Shown: piece by piece, positions 1 to 9,034 of the stretch
How the letters are laid out: every line of letters begins with the position of its first letter
How positions within the stretch are numbered: position 1 is the first letter of the stretch
From: Halomarinibacterium sedimenti
Lineage (GTDB): Bacteria > Bacteroidota > Bacteroidia > Flavobacteriales > Flavobacteriaceae
Length of the DNA: 64,000 bases
NCBI RefSeq assembly: GCF_019312585.1
Contig: NZ_JAHWDP010000002.1
Location: 516,343-580,342 of the forward strand
Direction of reading: 5' to 3'
The notes under the pieces: generated by a model
Told to the model about the DNA's origin: nothing
Databases searched by the model: none
Seen by the model: the letters and a program-made list of their open reading frames with translations, nothing else
Made by a program: the position numbers and the translations under genes

Positions 1-2
1 TC

Positions 3-1562
3 GGGAATCCTGTGGAGTTTCAGAAAAACATTATCGAACTCCACAAAGGGCAGATTATTTCTCGCACCAAGTTGCTGCATCAACTCGTACAAGGGCTGTA
101 TTCTCGCACCGAACTTGATTTCCACAATGGGCGCTTCCGAATTAAAGGGGATACCGTAGATGTGTATCCGGGGTATGCCGATAATGCTTTCAGAATTCAC
201 TTTTTTGGCGATGAAATTGAAGACATTGAAGCTTTCGACCCCCTCACGAACGAGATTATTGAAAAATACGAGCAACTCAATATCTACCCAGCCAATATGT
301 TTGTGACCTCGCAGGACGTATTGCAGAATGCCATTAAAGACATTCAAGACGATTTACTGAAACAAGTAGAATATTTTAAGGAAATCGGAAAACACCTCGA
401 AGCAAAACGCCTTGAGGAACGCACCAACTTTGACCTTGAAATGATAAAGGAATTGGGCTATTGCAGCGGCATTGAAAACTATTCGCGTTACCTCGATCAA
501 CGTTTACCGGGAACGCGTCCGTTCTGCTTATTGGATTTCTTCCCTAAGGATTTTTTAATGATTGTGGACGAAAGTCACGTATCCATTCCGCAGGTGGGTG
601 CCATGTATGGCGGTGACCGTAGCCGTAAAGAAAACTTGGTTGAATACGGTTTCCGATTGCCTGCTGCTATGGATAATAGGCCTTTAAAATTTGAAGAATT
701 TACTTCCATGCTCCATCAGGTAATCTATGTAAGCGCCACCCCCGCCGATTACGAATTGGAACAAAGTGGCGGTGTGTATGTGGAGCAAGTCATTCGCCCT
801 ACGGGCTTATTAGACCCACCGATTGAAGTACGCCCAAGTTTGAATCAGATTGATGATTTACTGGAGGAAATTCAGTTACGCGTTGAAAAAGACGAACGTG
901 TGTTGGTCACCACGCTTACCAAGCGAATGGCAGAAGAATTAACCAAGTATATGGCCCGTATTAACATTCGTTGTCGCTATATTCACAGCGATGTGGATAC
1001 CCTAGAACGAGTCGAAATTATGCAGGATTTACGCCTTGGGTTATTTGATGTTTTGGTGGGTGTTAATCTCCTACGTGAAGGGTTAGACTTGCCCGAAGTG
1101 TCACTGGTGGCAATCCTTGATGCCGATAAAGAAGGCTTTTTACGCAGTGCCCGATCCCTTACGCAAACGGTAGGTCGTGCAGCACGTCACCTCAACGGAA
1201 AAGCCATCATGTATGCCGATAAAATTACCAAAAGTATGCAAGCAACCATCGACGGTACGGAATACCGCCGAAGCAAGCAAATAGCGTATAACAAAGCAAA
1301 CAATATTACACCAACCGCTATTATAAAGTCATTGGAAAATTCTTTGACCAAAAAGAAAACCGATGCCTATACTTTTGACACTGCCGAAATTTTAGCTGCG
1401 GAAGAAAATGCGAAATACTTAACCAAACCTCAGATTGAAAAGAAAATCCGTGACACGAGAAAGGAAATGGAGAAAGCTGCTAAAGACCTAGATTTTATGA
1501 TGGCTGCCAAGCTTCGAGATAAGATAAAATCATTTCAAAAGCAATTGCAGGAATTGGCATAA
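3..1562 (+). CDS. uvrB: UvrABC excinuclease subunit B, 3' part (5' end outside window)
   Basis: DNA-damage recognition helicase of nucleotide excision repair, which loads on DNA with UvrA and positions UvrC. The frame is open from the first complete codon and begins inside the conserved GNP segment that follows the ATP-binding region. About 519 residues of a family usually near 660 are present; the Walker A motif and the DNA-clamping beta-hairpin lie upstream of the window. Seen here: the DESH helicase box (about base 567), the TTLTKRMAEEL segment of helicase domain 2, the QTVGRAARH motif VI (about base 1166), and a C-terminal UVR coiled-coil that contacts UvrC. Base 12 is an internal GTG, not the start. 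Very sure of identity. Confidence 0.97.
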   Translation, partial: GNPVEFQKNIIELHKGQIISRTKLLHQLVQGLYSRTELDFHNGRFRIKGDTVDVYPGYADNAFRIHFFGDEIEDIEAFDPLTNEIIEKYEQLNIYPANMFVTSQDVLQNAIKDIQDDLLKQVEYFKEIGKHLEAKRLEERTNFDLEMIKELGYCSGIENYSRYLDQRLPGTRPFCLLDFFPKDFLMIVDESHVSIPQVGAMYGGDRSRKENLVEYGFRLPAAMDNRPLKFEEFTSMLHQVIYVSATPADYELEQSGGVYVEQVIRPTGLLDPPIEVRPSLNQIDDLLEEIQLRVEKDERVLVTTLTKRMAEELTKYMARINIRCRYIHSDVDTLERVEIMQDLRLGLFDVLVGVNLLREGLDLPEVSLVAILDADKEGFLRSARSLTQTVGRAARHLNGKAIMYADKITKSMQATIDGTEYRRSKQIAYNKANNITPTAIIKSLENSLTKKKTDAYTFDTAEILAAEENAKYLTKPQIEKKIRDTRKEMEKAAKDLDFMMAAKLRDKIKSFQKQLQELA

Positions 1563-1582
1563 AGCAACTCGTTTTAACTTTG
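1554..1582 (+). promoter_or_regulatory. predicted promoter of the glpQ-like gene
   Basis: A TTG at 1554-1556 and TAACTTTG at 1575-1582 are separated by 18 bases. This fits the Bacteroidota -33 (TTG) and -7 (TAnnTTTG) pattern and lies about 50 bases before the ATG at 1631, overlapping the end of uvrB. Prediction from pattern only. Confidence 0.45.
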
Positions 1583-1630
1583 CTTACCTTTAGTCTTTGA
1601 AATTGTCAACCGCCACAAAAAAGCTCAACT

Positions 1631-2509
1631 ATGGATGCTAAAATCGTCATAGCGCATCGAGGTGCCTCGGGATATCTTCCCGAGCATACCCTACCAGCCA
1701 AAGCCATGGCGTATGCGATGCATCCTGATTATTTGGAGCAAGATGTGGTGTTAAGCAAAGACGATGTGCCTATCGTGATTCACGATATCCATTTGGATGC
1801 AGTAACCAATATTGCTGAACTATTTCCTAACAGAAAACGCAAAGACGGACGCTATTACGTCATCGATTTCACTTTTGAAGAATTAAAAACACTCAGTGTG
1901 GTGGAGCGATTTAACTTGGAAACAGGAGAAATTGTGTTTCCGAAGCGCTTTCCAAAAGGGAAATCACGATTTGGACTGCATTCCTTTCAAGAAGAAATTG
2001 AATTGATTCAAGGTCTGAATAAAAGTACGGGTAACAACATTGGTATCTATCCTGAAATAAAAGAACCTGCCTTCCACCGAAAGGAAGGAAAAGAAATTTC
2101 AGAAATAGTTCTGAAAGTACTTTCGGATTATGGCTATACAACCAAAAAAGACCCTTGTATATTGCAGTGTTTTGATGCTTCGGAATTACAGCGTATTCGC
2201 AAGGAATTAAAAAGCGACTTATTTCTCGTGCAATTGATGGAGTTTGAAAATGAGATTCCATTTATTCCACAATTTGCTGAATATGCAGACGGAATAGGAC
2301 CTTGGATAAACTTGCTTAACGATGGAAACTTGATGCAATTGGCTAAAGACAATAACTTAATGGTACACGCCTACACCCTTCGAAAAGATGACTTGCCAAC
2401 GGGGGGAACTTTTTCCGAAGTATTAAAAGAAGTCCTGTTTAAGCATAATGTTGACGGAGTTTTTACCGATCACCCAGATTCCGTAATTCAATTTATAAAA
2501 AATAATTAA
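1631..2509 (+). CDS. glpQ: glycerophosphodiester phosphodiesterase (GlpQ-like)
   Basis: Hydrolyses deacylated phospholipids (glycerophosphodiesters) to glycerol-3-phosphate and an alcohol. The GDPD TIM-barrel signature is clear: [14 protein letters not shown] at residues 7-20 with the catalytic His9/Arg10, then [17 protein letters not shown] with the metal ligands and second His. At 292 residues it is shorter than periplasmic E. coli GlpQ and has no visible signal peptide, so as called it would be cytoplasmic. The family is certain; calling it GlpQ rather than UgpQ rests on the N-terminal signature. Its stop overlaps the start of the next gene by one base, which suggests coupled translation. 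Confidence 0.9.
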   Translation: MDAKIVIAHRGASGYLPEHTLPAKAMAYAMHPDYLEQDVVLSKDDVPIVIHDIHLDAVTNIAELFPNRKRKDGRYYVIDFTFEELKTLSVVERFNLETGEIVFPKRFPKGKSRFGLHSFQEEIELIQGLNKSTGNNIGIYPEIKEPAFHRKEGKEISEIVLKVLSDYGYTTKKDPCILQCFDASELQRIRKELKSDLFLVQLMEFENEIPFIPQFAEYADGIGPWINLLNDGNLMQLAKDNNLMVHAYTLRKDDLPTGGTFSEVLKEVLFKHNVDGVFTDHPDSVIQFIKNN

Positions 2510-3291
2510 TGGCACATCATCCAGATTCAACACGACTTAATAAAGCCATTAGCGATAGCGGATTTTGCTCTCGCCGTCAAGCCGACACCTATATTGAAAA
2601 GGGGTTAGTAACTGTCAATGGTGAAGTCGCTACCTTGGGCGACCGCGCGATGCCAGGTGATGAGATTCGAGTAGAGGGAAAACTCATCACCGAAAATGAC
2701 AATTTGGTGTATATCGCTCTCAATAAACCTGTGGGCATTACGTGTACAACCGATACTCGAGTAAAAGGAAATGTCGTTGATTTTATCAATCACAAAGAAC
2801 GTATTTTCCACATTGGAAGGCTAGACAAACCCAGTGAAGGCTTGCTTTTAATGACGAATGACGGTGATATCGTTAACAAAATACTTCGGGCTGGCAATGA
2901 CCACGAAAAGGAATACATCGTAAAAGTAGATCGACCCATTACCGATGATTTTATCAACCGAATGCGCAATGGAATTTATTTGGAAGAATTGGAAACAGTA
3001 ACAAAAAAATGTACTGTAGAAAAAATAAGTCGGTTTGTGTTTCGGATTGTATTAGTTCAAGGATTGAATCGTCAAATTAGACGCATGTGTGAATATCTGG
3101 AATACGAAGTAGTTTCGTTACAACGTATTCGTATTATGAATATTAAATTAGGAAATTTACCCGTTGGAAAATGGCGTGACTTAACAAAAGAAGAACTTAA
3201 AGGACTTCGGGATTCTATTAAGGATTCGGAAAATAGTTCCTTTGTAGATGTACAAGAAAAAAAGACGCAGGGAAAACGGAGAAATCGATAA
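2509..3291 (+). CDS. rluF: 23S rRNA pseudouridine synthase, RluF type
   Basis: Converts a uridine of 23S rRNA to pseudouridine (U2604 for E. coli RluF). It has an S4 RNA-binding domain at residues 8-70, with [20 protein letters not shown] typical of the RsuA family. The catalytic domain carries the conserved [17 protein letters not shown] loop with catalytic Asp106, and the [14 protein letters not shown] segment follows. The tail after residue 235 is charged and likely disordered. It overlaps the upstream phosphodiesterase stop (TAATG) and is followed by a strong hairpin terminator. The choice among RluF, RluE and RluB is from overall sequence impression; RluF fits best. Confidence 0.88.
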   Translation: MAHHPDSTRLNKAISDSGFCSRRQADTYIEKGLVTVNGEVATLGDRAMPGDEIRVEGKLITENDNLVYIALNKPVGITCTTDTRVKGNVVDFINHKERIFHIGRLDKPSEGLLLMTNDGDIVNKILRAGNDHEKEYIVKVDRPITDDFINRMRNGIYLEELETVTKKCTVEKISRFVFRIVLVQGLNRQIRRMCEYLEYEVVSLQRIRIMNIKLGNLPVGKWRDLTKEELKGLRDSIKDSENSSFVDVQEKKTQGKRRNR

Positions 3292-3331
3292 AAAAAATAA
3301 CCGCGCACCGATTGAGGAGTGCGCGGTCTTT
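3291..3331. terminator. bidirectional intrinsic terminator
   Basis: An 8-bp GC-rich stem, CCGCGCAC at 3301-3308 pairing with GTGCGCGG at 3319-3326, is flanked by an A-run on the left and TCTTTTC on the right. Read on the minus strand, the stem is followed by a long T-run. It can therefore end both the rluF transcript (plus) and the small heat shock gene transcript (minus), which converge here. Confidence 0.85.
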
Positions 3332-3359
3332 TCAACTAACTAACCAAATTTAATTTCAA

Positions 3360-3794
3360 TTATGAAATCTCAACCATGCGTTTAATATTTTTTGCTTCTT
3401 CTACTTTAGGAAGCGCAATGCTTACTATTCCGTGGTCATAATTTGCTTGGATTTTATCCACATTTATGAGTTCTGGAAGTGTAAACGATCTTTCAAAACT
3501 TGAAAAGTTGAACTCTTTATGAGTAAATTTTACACCTTCCTTATCTTCTGTGTTTTCTTCTTCCGAAGTCTTTTTTGAAGAAACTTTAAGTAGGTTTTTT
3601 TCAACTTCTATAGCAATATCTTCTTTTTTCAAACCCGGTACCGCTAATTCGATTACAAAGGTCGAAAAATCTTCCTTAATATTAACTAAAGGAATGCTAA
3701 ATCTTTCATAATTAATTGAATCTAACCTGTTTTCAGGAAATAATTCATCCATTATGCTTGGCAACCATGGGTTACTTTTTCTAACTATTTTCAT
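3360..3794 (-). CDS. small heat shock protein (Hsp20/alpha-crystallin)
   Basis: ATP-independent holdase chaperone that keeps unfolding proteins soluble in the cytoplasm. At 144 residues it is of typical size. The alpha-crystallin domain spans about residues 38-140, with the conserved ELAVPGLKKEDIAIEVE strand region, the A-x-x-x-(N)GIVSIALPK motif near the end, and a short C-terminal tail. The N-terminal segment NPWLPSIMDELFPEN is the usual oligomerisation arm of Bacteroidota homologues. It stands alone as a transcription unit ending at the bidirectional hairpin. The 130 bp upstream hold several TGTC/GACA inverted repeats, listed separately, that may confer heat-shock control. Confidence 0.95.
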   Translation of the reverse strand: MKIVRKSNPWLPSIMDELFPENRLDSINYERFSIPLVNIKEDFSTFVIELAVPGLKKEDIAIEVEKNLLKVSSKKTSEEENTEDKEGVKFTHKEFNFSSFERSFTLPELINVDKIQANYDHGIVSIALPKVEEAKNIKRMVEIS

Positions 3795-3860
3795 GACTTT
3801 TTATTGTTTGGATTACACTTTTTAACATTCTATATGCAAATGCAGTTCCAAATCATAAAA

Positions 3861-3906
3861 ACAGTCATTCTGTCTTGTTTATCAGGCAATTACAAGACAT
3901 TTTGTC
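3861..3906 (-). promoter_or_regulatory. cluster of TGTC/GACA inverted repeats upstream of hsp20
   Basis: Three overlapping dyads are visible: ACAG(5)CTGT at 3861-3873, TGTCTTG at 3871-3877 with CAAGACA at 3893-3899, and GACA(3)TGTC at 3896-3906. They sit 67-112 bases upstream of the small heat shock gene. Similar TGTCA/TGACA half-sites precede htpG elsewhere in the window. A role as operator or alternative promoter is inferred. Confidence 0.4.
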
Positions 3907-3926
3907 CTAAATGAAAGAATTTGAAT

Positions 3927-4325
3927 TTAATTATAGTAAGATTGAAAAATCGCTACAAGCTCTTGAGAAGGGATTATTTTATCTTCATACTCATTCATTC
4001 GTATCAAGATAGTATCTATTGCACCGGGTCGTATGCCCATTTTAAGACCAAAGTTTCGCAGGGCAATCACTTCTGACTCATGAGCTACTTTATCAACATT
4101 CATGACCATTAGTAACTTATGAAAATGCGTGATTCGTTCCATTTCTGAAAAAAGAGGAGAAGATGGTTCTGGGTGAGTGAATAATTCATCAATATCTTGA
4201 GTTGTTAACCCCATACGAGCACCAATTCTGTGAATAAAATCATATTCTGAAGAATCTATTTTACCATCAGCATTGGCAATATAGATTAAGTCACTAAGCA
4301 ACGATTTTTGGTTCGAATTATTCAT
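3927..4325 (-). CDS. TerB-like helical protein
   Basis: Protein of 132 residues resembling the TerB (tellurite resistance/DjlA N-terminal) helical fold. The early IYIANADGKIDSSEYDFIHRI segment has the acidic A(D)GKID..E pattern that binds metal in TerB-like proteins, followed by further amphipathic helices. The family is generally linked to stress and metal sensing, but the exact role here is unknown. There is no signal peptide, so it is predicted cytosolic. It lies between a chaperone gene and sucC on the same strand; a terminator separates it from sucC. No other Ter genes are present, so a tellurite resistance operon is not indicated. Confidence 0.7.
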   Translation of the reverse strand: MNNSNQKSLLSDLIYIANADGKIDSSEYDFIHRIGARMGLTTQDIDELFTHPEPSSPLFSEMERITHFHKLLMVMNVDKVAHESEVIALRNFGLKMGIRPGAIDTILIRMNEYEDKIIPSQELVAIFQSYYN

Positions 4326-4354
4326 ATTGCAATACTAGTAAATTTTGATTAATT

Positions 4355-4381
4355 TCTACAAAAAAGCCCCAAAATGGGGCT
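4355..4381 (-). terminator. intrinsic terminator after sucC
   Basis: GCCCC at 4366-4370 pairs with GGGGC at 4376-4380 around an AAAAT loop. On the minus strand the stem is followed by six T residues. It is located 25 bases after the sucC stop. Confidence 0.8.
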
Positions 4382-4405
4382 CTTCAATATTAAATATCCT
4401 TTTTA

Positions 4406-5596
4406 TTATGAAAGTACCGCTTGTACTTTATCTGCTGCTTCTTGAAACTCAATAGCAGATTGTACGTCCAATCCACTGTTATCAATTAATTCTTTGGCGA
4501 TATCTGCATTGGTTCCTTGCAATCTTACGATAATGGGTACATTGATTGTTCCCATATTCTTATAAGCGTCCACAATTCCCTGAGCTACTCTGTCACAACG
4601 AACAATTCCTCCAAAAATATTCACCAATATGGCTTTTACATTTGGATCCTTTAAAATTAATTTAAAGGCAGTTTCGACGCGTTCAGCATCGGCAGTTCCT
4701 CCCACGTCAAGAAAGTTAGCTGGTTCTCCACCCGCTTGTTTAATTAAGTCCATAGTTGCCATAGCTAATCCAGCACCATTTACCATACAACCTACATTTC
4801 CATCAAGGTCTACATAGTTTAATCCCGCCTCTTTAGCTTCGACTTCAATAGGATTTTCTTCGCGCAAATCACGCATATACGCATAATCCTTATGTCGGAA
4901 CAACGCATTATCATCTAAGGTTACTTTCGCGTCTACCGCAATTACTTTATCATCACTAGTTTTTAACACGGGATTTATTTCGAATAAAGAAGCGTCCGCT
5001 TCGGTATAGGCTTTATAAAGTGCTGTAACAAACTTGGTCATTTCTTTAAAAGCTTGTCCACTTAGTCCTAAATTAAAAGCCACTTTTCTAGCCTGAAAAG
5101 GCAATAATCCTTGCGTAGGGTCTATTTCTTCAGTAAAAATTAAATGAGGTGTTTTTTCGGCCACCGCTTCAATATCCATTCCGCCTTCGGTAGAATACAT
5201 AATCATATTCTTTCCAGTAGCGCGATTTAACAACACGCTCATATAGTACTCTTCTGGCTCGTTGTCGCCTGGATAATATACATCTTCGGCAATTAATACT
5301 TGATGCACTTTTTTCCCCTCGGCGCTTGTTTGTGGGGTAATAAGGTTCATCCCTATAATCTGACCCGAAAGTTTTTCTACTTCTTCAAGGCTTTTAGCAA
5401 GTTTAACACCGCCTCCTTTTCCACGTCCGCCTGCATGTACCTGTGCTTTTATTACGTGCCAACTTGTACCTGTTTCTTCAGTTAGTTTTCTTGCCGCCAC
5501 AACAGCTTCCTCGGGAGTTTGAGCAACCACACCTCTTTGAATTGCTACGCCAAAACTACTTAATATTTCTTTTCCTTGGTATTCGTGTAAATTCAT
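4406..5596 (-). CDS. sucC: succinate-CoA ligase (ADP-forming), beta subunit
   Basis: TCA-cycle enzyme subunit that interconverts succinyl-CoA and succinate with substrate-level ATP synthesis; it pairs with the alpha subunit SucD. At 396 residues it is of normal length. It starts with the typical MNLHEYQGKEILSSFGV, carries the ATP-grasp nucleotide motif AGGRGKGGG (residues 55-63), the DVGGTADAERV segment, and the NIFGGIVRCDRVAQGIV motif near the C-terminus. sucD is not adjacent in this window; separated sucC and sucD genes are usual in Flavobacteriaceae. It is transcribed divergently from lysA and followed by an intrinsic terminator. Confidence 0.98.
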   Translation of the reverse strand: MNLHEYQGKEILSSFGVAIQRGVVAQTPEEAVVAARKLTEETGTSWHVIKAQVHAGGRGKGGGVKLAKSLEEVEKLSGQIIGMNLITPQTSAEGKKVHQVLIAEDVYYPGDNEPEEYYMSVLLNRATGKNMIMYSTEGGMDIEAVAEKTPHLIFTEEIDPTQGLLPFQARKVAFNLGLSGQAFKEMTKFVTALYKAYTEADASLFEINPVLKTSDDKVIAVDAKVTLDDNALFRHKDYAYMRDLREENPIEVEAKEAGLNYVDLDGNVGCMVNGAGLAMATMDLIKQAGGEPANFLDVGGTADAERVETAFKLILKDPNVKAILVNIFGGIVRCDRVAQGIVDAYKNMGTINVPIIVRLQGTNADIAKELIDNSGLDVQSAIEFQEAADKVQAVLS

Positions 5597-5620
5597 TTTT
5601 GATCTGTTTTTTCAGAACCA

Positions 5621-5628
5621 CAAAAGTA
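5621..5628 (-). promoter_or_regulatory. predicted -7 box of sucC
   Basis: TACTTTTG (minus strand) matches the Bacteroidota TAnnTTTG -7 consensus and lies 25 bases upstream of the sucC ATG. No clear -33 TTG was found at the usual distance. Confidence 0.4.
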
Positions 5629-5750
5629 ATAAATGTTGCTGTGAATTGTGGTATGTTTTCAGATTTATGAAAGGGATAGAAGAAGTTTCTGATTTTTAGA
5701 GGGAAATTTTATTTCATCCTACTTATTTTTACACATTAATTAAAAAGAAA

Positions 5751-6956
5751 ATGACTCATCAAGACCTTTTATCTATTGTTAGGGAATATGAAAGCCCCAT
5801 TTATGTATATGACGCTTCAAAAATGGAAGCTCAGTATAAACGTTTAAGTAGTGCTTTTTCGAAAGTAAAAAAGGTAAAGATTAATTATGCTGTTAAAGCA
5901 CTCTCAAATATTTCGGTGCTTAAATTATTGCATTCTTTTGGAGCGGGTATGGATACTGTTTCAATACAGGAAGTAAAATTGGCTTTGGATGCAGGTGTTC
6001 CTGCTGAAAAAATTATCTATACCCCCAACGGAGTTTCTCTTGAAGAAATTGAAAAAGCAGCGCAGTTAGGGGTTCAAATAAATATTGACAATCTTTCCAT
6101 TTTGGAACAATTTGGGACACGGCATCCTAAAACTCCCGTGTGTATTCGTGTTAATCCGCATGTGATGGCGGGTGGAAATACCAATATCTCTGTTGGTCAT
6201 ATTGACAGTAAATTTGGAATTTCCATCCATCAAATGCCACATATAAAAAGAATTGTGGAAAATACCAAAATGACTATTAACGGTATTCACATGCATACAG
6301 GTAGTGATATTTTAGACATTGATGTGTTTTTATACGCTTCGGAAATTTTATTTGAAGCCGCCAAAAATTTTAAAAACCTCGAATTTATTGATTTTGGAAG
6401 CGGATTTAAGGTCCCATACAAGGCTGGAGATATCGAGACCAACATAGAAGAATTTGGCGAAAAACTCACAGAACGATTCAATTTATTTTGCAAAAATTAT
6501 GGTAAAGAGTTGACGCTAGCCTTTGAGCCAGGTAAATTTTTGGTTAGTGAAGCTGGAAAGTTTTTAGTAAAAGTAAATGTGGTAAAGCAAACTACTTCAA
6601 CTGTTTTTGCACAAGTAGACAGTGGTTTTAATCACTTAATTCGCCCTATGCTTTATGGGAGTCAGCACGAAATTGAGAACATAAGTAACCCTAATGGAAA
6701 GGAACGTTTTTACAGCGTGGTAGGTTATATTTGTGAAACCGATACCTTCGCCAATAACCGCCGTATTTCTGAAATTAGGGAAGGGGATATTTTATCTTTT
6801 AGCAATGCTGGAGCCTATTGTTTTACCATGGCAAGTAATTACAATTCTCGGTACCGCCCAGCTGAAGTATTATGGCATAAAGACAAAGCACACCTCATTC
6901 GAAAAAGAGAAACCTTTGAGGATTTGGTAAAAAACCAACTCATTTTTGACCTTTAA
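5751..6956 (+). CDS. lysA: diaminopimelate decarboxylase
   Basis: PLP enzyme that makes L-lysine from meso-diaminopimelate, the last step of lysine synthesis. It is 401 residues with an alanine racemase-type barrel. The PLP lysine is Lys49 in NYAVKALSN. The GIHMHTGSDI motif, the phosphate-binding GSGFKVPY segment, EPGKFLV and the CETDTFA motif that supplies the active-site Cys from the partner subunit all follow. The C-terminal GAYCFTMASNYNSR is diagnostic of the family. It is divergent from sucC, and the next gene starts two bases after the stop, so the two are probably cotranscribed. Confidence 0.96.
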   Translation: MTHQDLLSIVREYESPIYVYDASKMEAQYKRLSSAFSKVKKVKINYAVKALSNISVLKLLHSFGAGMDTVSIQEVKLALDAGVPAEKIIYTPNGVSLEEIEKAAQLGVQINIDNLSILEQFGTRHPKTPVCIRVNPHVMAGGNTNISVGHIDSKFGISIHQMPHIKRIVENTKMTINGIHMHTGSDILDIDVFLYASEILFEAAKNFKNLEFIDFGSGFKVPYKAGDIETNIEEFGEKLTERFNLFCKNYGKELTLAFEPGKFLVSEAGKFLVKVNVVKQTTSTVFAQVDSGFNHLIRPMLYGSQHEIENISNPNGKERFYSVVGYICETDTFANNRRISEIREGDILSFSNAGAYCFTMASNYNSRYRPAEVLWHKDKAHLIRKRETFEDLVKNQLIFDL

Positions 6957-6958
6957 AT

Positions 6959-8089
6959 TTGAATTATTTCAAAATAATATCACCTATCCTTCTAACTTTT
7001 CTGATTGTTTCCTGTAAACAACCCGAAATTTCTCCAATAGAAAAAGTATTGTGGAGTGCTCATCCCGCCATGTTAAAAGTCTTGCACGACCCTAATTATT
7101 TTGAAATTCAGATTCAATATTCTGAGATAAATAGAGACACTACAGGAAAAGTCTATTTTGTGGATTATGATTTCAGAAATAATCCTGACGCCTATTTTTA
7201 CCCAGCAAGCACAGTCAAATTACCTGTAGCTATTTTGGCAGCTGAATACTTAGATAGTATTTCAAGTGTAGGTATCACCACATCCTATAAGATAAAGGGG
7301 GATAGTGTTCTTCATACGGTGGAGGACGATATTCGGCAGATTTTTTCGGTAAGTGATAATGAGGCTTATAATAGATTGTATGAACTTTTGGGCAGAGATT
7401 ATATTAATGCTAAACTAGACAGCAAAGGAATTTCTCCTATGAGAATTTCGCATCGTTTGGCAATTGAAAATGCTGGAAGACAACAAAGAGATACCTTGGT
7501 TTTTTACACTGAAAGGGATACCTTGTATTTGGGTGGTGGAAAAGATTCAATTATTGAAAACCTACAAATAAAGAAACTACAAAAAGGAATTGGCTTTATG
7601 CGAGATGGGGCTCTTGTGAACGAGCCCATGGATTTTTCTGAAAAAAACTACTTCCCTATCGAAGCGCAGCACAAATTAATGAAACGACTTTTTTTTCCAG
7701 AAGTATTTTCAGAAAATGAACGCTTCAGCATTTCAGAAAACACATTGAATCGTATTAAAAAAAATATGCATTCTGTACCTCGCAAAAGCGGCTATAAGGA
7801 AGATGAGTTTTACGATAGTTATGGAAAATTCTTTCTTTATGGAGATTCCAAGGATCGCATTCCAGAGCAATTCAAAATATATAATAAAGTAGGATATGCC
7901 TATGGCACACTTACGGAAACTGCTTATATCGTTGATGAAAAAGCTGGTATTGAATTTTTACTAACAGCTACCATTTTGGTGAATAAAAATGAAATTTTTA
8001 ACGATGACACATATGAATATGAAGAAATTGGGATTCCCTTTTTAGCACAATTAGGGAGAGAAATTTATTTACAGGAACACGAAAAGTAA
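6959..8089 (+). CDS. lipoprotein with class A beta-lactamase/serine hydrolase fold
   Basis: Predicted outer- or inner-membrane lipoprotein of 376 residues. The signal peptide ends in a lipobox-like IVSC with Cys19, which supports the TTG start two bases after the lysA stop; no upstream ATG is possible. Active-site motifs of the penicillin-recognising fold are visible: S84-T-V-K87 (SxxK), S132-D-N134 and a KVGYAYG segment standing in for the KTG box near residue 315. A long insert lies between the SDN and KTG motifs. The wide motif spacing and lipid anchor suggest a cell-wall or peptide hydrolase rather than a secreted antibiotic-resistance enzyme. Pairing with lysA (diaminopimelate metabolism) hints at peptidoglycan but proves nothing. 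Confidence 0.75.
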   Translation: MNYFKIISPILLTFLIVSCKQPEISPIEKVLWSAHPAMLKVLHDPNYFEIQIQYSEINRDTTGKVYFVDYDFRNNPDAYFYPASTVKLPVAILAAEYLDSISSVGITTSYKIKGDSVLHTVEDDIRQIFSVSDNEAYNRLYELLGRDYINAKLDSKGISPMRISHRLAIENAGRQQRDTLVFYTERDTLYLGGGKDSIIENLQIKKLQKGIGFMRDGALVNEPMDFSEKNYFPIEAQHKLMKRLFFPEVFSENERFSISENTLNRIKKNMHSVPRKSGYKEDEFYDSYGKFFLYGDSKDRIPEQFKIYNKVGYAYGTLTETAYIVDEKAGIEFLLTATILVNKNEIFNDDTYEYEEIGIPFLAQLGREIYLQEHEK

Positions 8090-9034
8090 TTAGAAAAGAT
8101 TAGAAACTTCTTTTTTGGCCAACTCATATTCTTTTAGCATATCATGTAAAATAGTAGCAGCTGGTTTTATATCATGAATGAGTCCGGCAATTTGCCCAAT
8201 TTCTAATTCTCCTTCTTCTAAATCCCCTTCAAACATTCCTTTTTTGGCGCGAGCGCGTCCTAGAAGTGCTTTTAAATCATCCACTGTTGGACTTTTTTTA
8301 TAGAGTTCTTTAACGTCTTGATAAAATTTATTTTTAATCAATCGCACAGGCGCTAATTCTTTCAGTGTAAGCTCGGTATCACCTTCTTTGGCATTCACTA
8401 CTACTTCTTTAAAGGCCGGATGAGCGCTGCTCTCCTCCGAAGCGACAAATCGGCTACCCACTTGCACTCCATCGGCTCCTAAAATCATGGCAGCAAGCAT
8501 TCCTCTACCAGTGGCAATTCCGCCAGCCGCAATAAGGGGTACGGATATTTGTTCGCGAACCATAGGGATTAAAGTAAATGTGGTTGTTTCTTCTCTTCCG
8601 TTATGTCCGCCTGCCTCAAAACCCTCGGCAACCACTGCATCTACACCCGCTTCTTGCGCTTTAAGTGCAAACTTTACACTACTTACTACGTGAACAACAG
8701 TGATTCCGTTTTCTTTTAAGTGGGCAGTATACGTTTTCGGATTTCCCGCAGAAGTAAATACTATCTTCACCCCTTCGTCAATAATAATATCGATAATTTC
8801 CTGAAGGTTGGGGTATAACATAGGTACATTGACCCCAAAAGGTTTATCGGTTGCTTTTTTACATTTCTGAACGTGTTCCCGAAGTACTTCGGGATACATA
8901 GAGCCAGCCCCTAACAAGCCTAATCCACCAGCATTACTAACAGCACTGGCTAATCGCCAACCGCTATTCCAAATCATCCCAGCTTGAATAATGGGATATT
9001 GGATTCCAAAAAGCTGGGTAATATTATTTGGCAC
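8090..9034 (-). CDS. nitronate monooxygenase / FabK-like flavoprotein
   Basis: FMN-dependent TIM-barrel enzyme of the 2-nitropropane dioxygenase family, 314 residues. Family members oxidise nitronates, while close relatives (FabK) reduce enoyl-ACP in fatty acid synthesis. Seen: the N-terminal PIIQAGMIWNSG flavin-binding loop, EGFEAGGHNG with the active-site His region, and the phosphate-binding AAGGIATGRGM and GADGVQVGSRFVA segments. Which activity applies cannot be decided from sequence. It ends tail-to-tail with the preceding plus-strand gene with no gap, and its start overlaps the stop of the upstream subtilase gene by one base, so it may be the last gene of an mnmA-subtilase-flavoprotein unit. 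Confidence 0.85.
   Translation of the reverse strand: MPNNITQLFGIQYPIIQAGMIWNSGWRLASAVSNAGGLGLLGAGSMYPEVLREHVQKCKKATDKPFGVNVPMLYPNLQEIIDIIIDEGVKIVFTSAGNPKTYTAHLKENGITVVHVVSSVKFALKAQEAGVDAVVAEGFEAGGHNGREETTTFTLIPMVREQISVPLIAAGGIATGRGMLAAMILGADGVQVGSRFVASEESSAHPAFKEVVVNAKEGDTELTLKELAPVRLIKNKFYQDVKELYKKSPTVDDLKALLGRARAKKGMFEGDLEEGELEIGQIAGLIHDIKPAATILHDMLKEYELAKKEVSNLF

Noticed and set aside
3927..4325. Tellurite resistance locus
   Set aside because: Only a lone TerB-like domain is present, with no TerA, TerC, TerD or TerZ genes.
6959..8089. Antibiotic-resistance class A beta-lactamase
   Set aside because: Lipoprotein signal, long insertion and degenerate KTG box argue against a secreted resistance enzyme; only the fold is supported.
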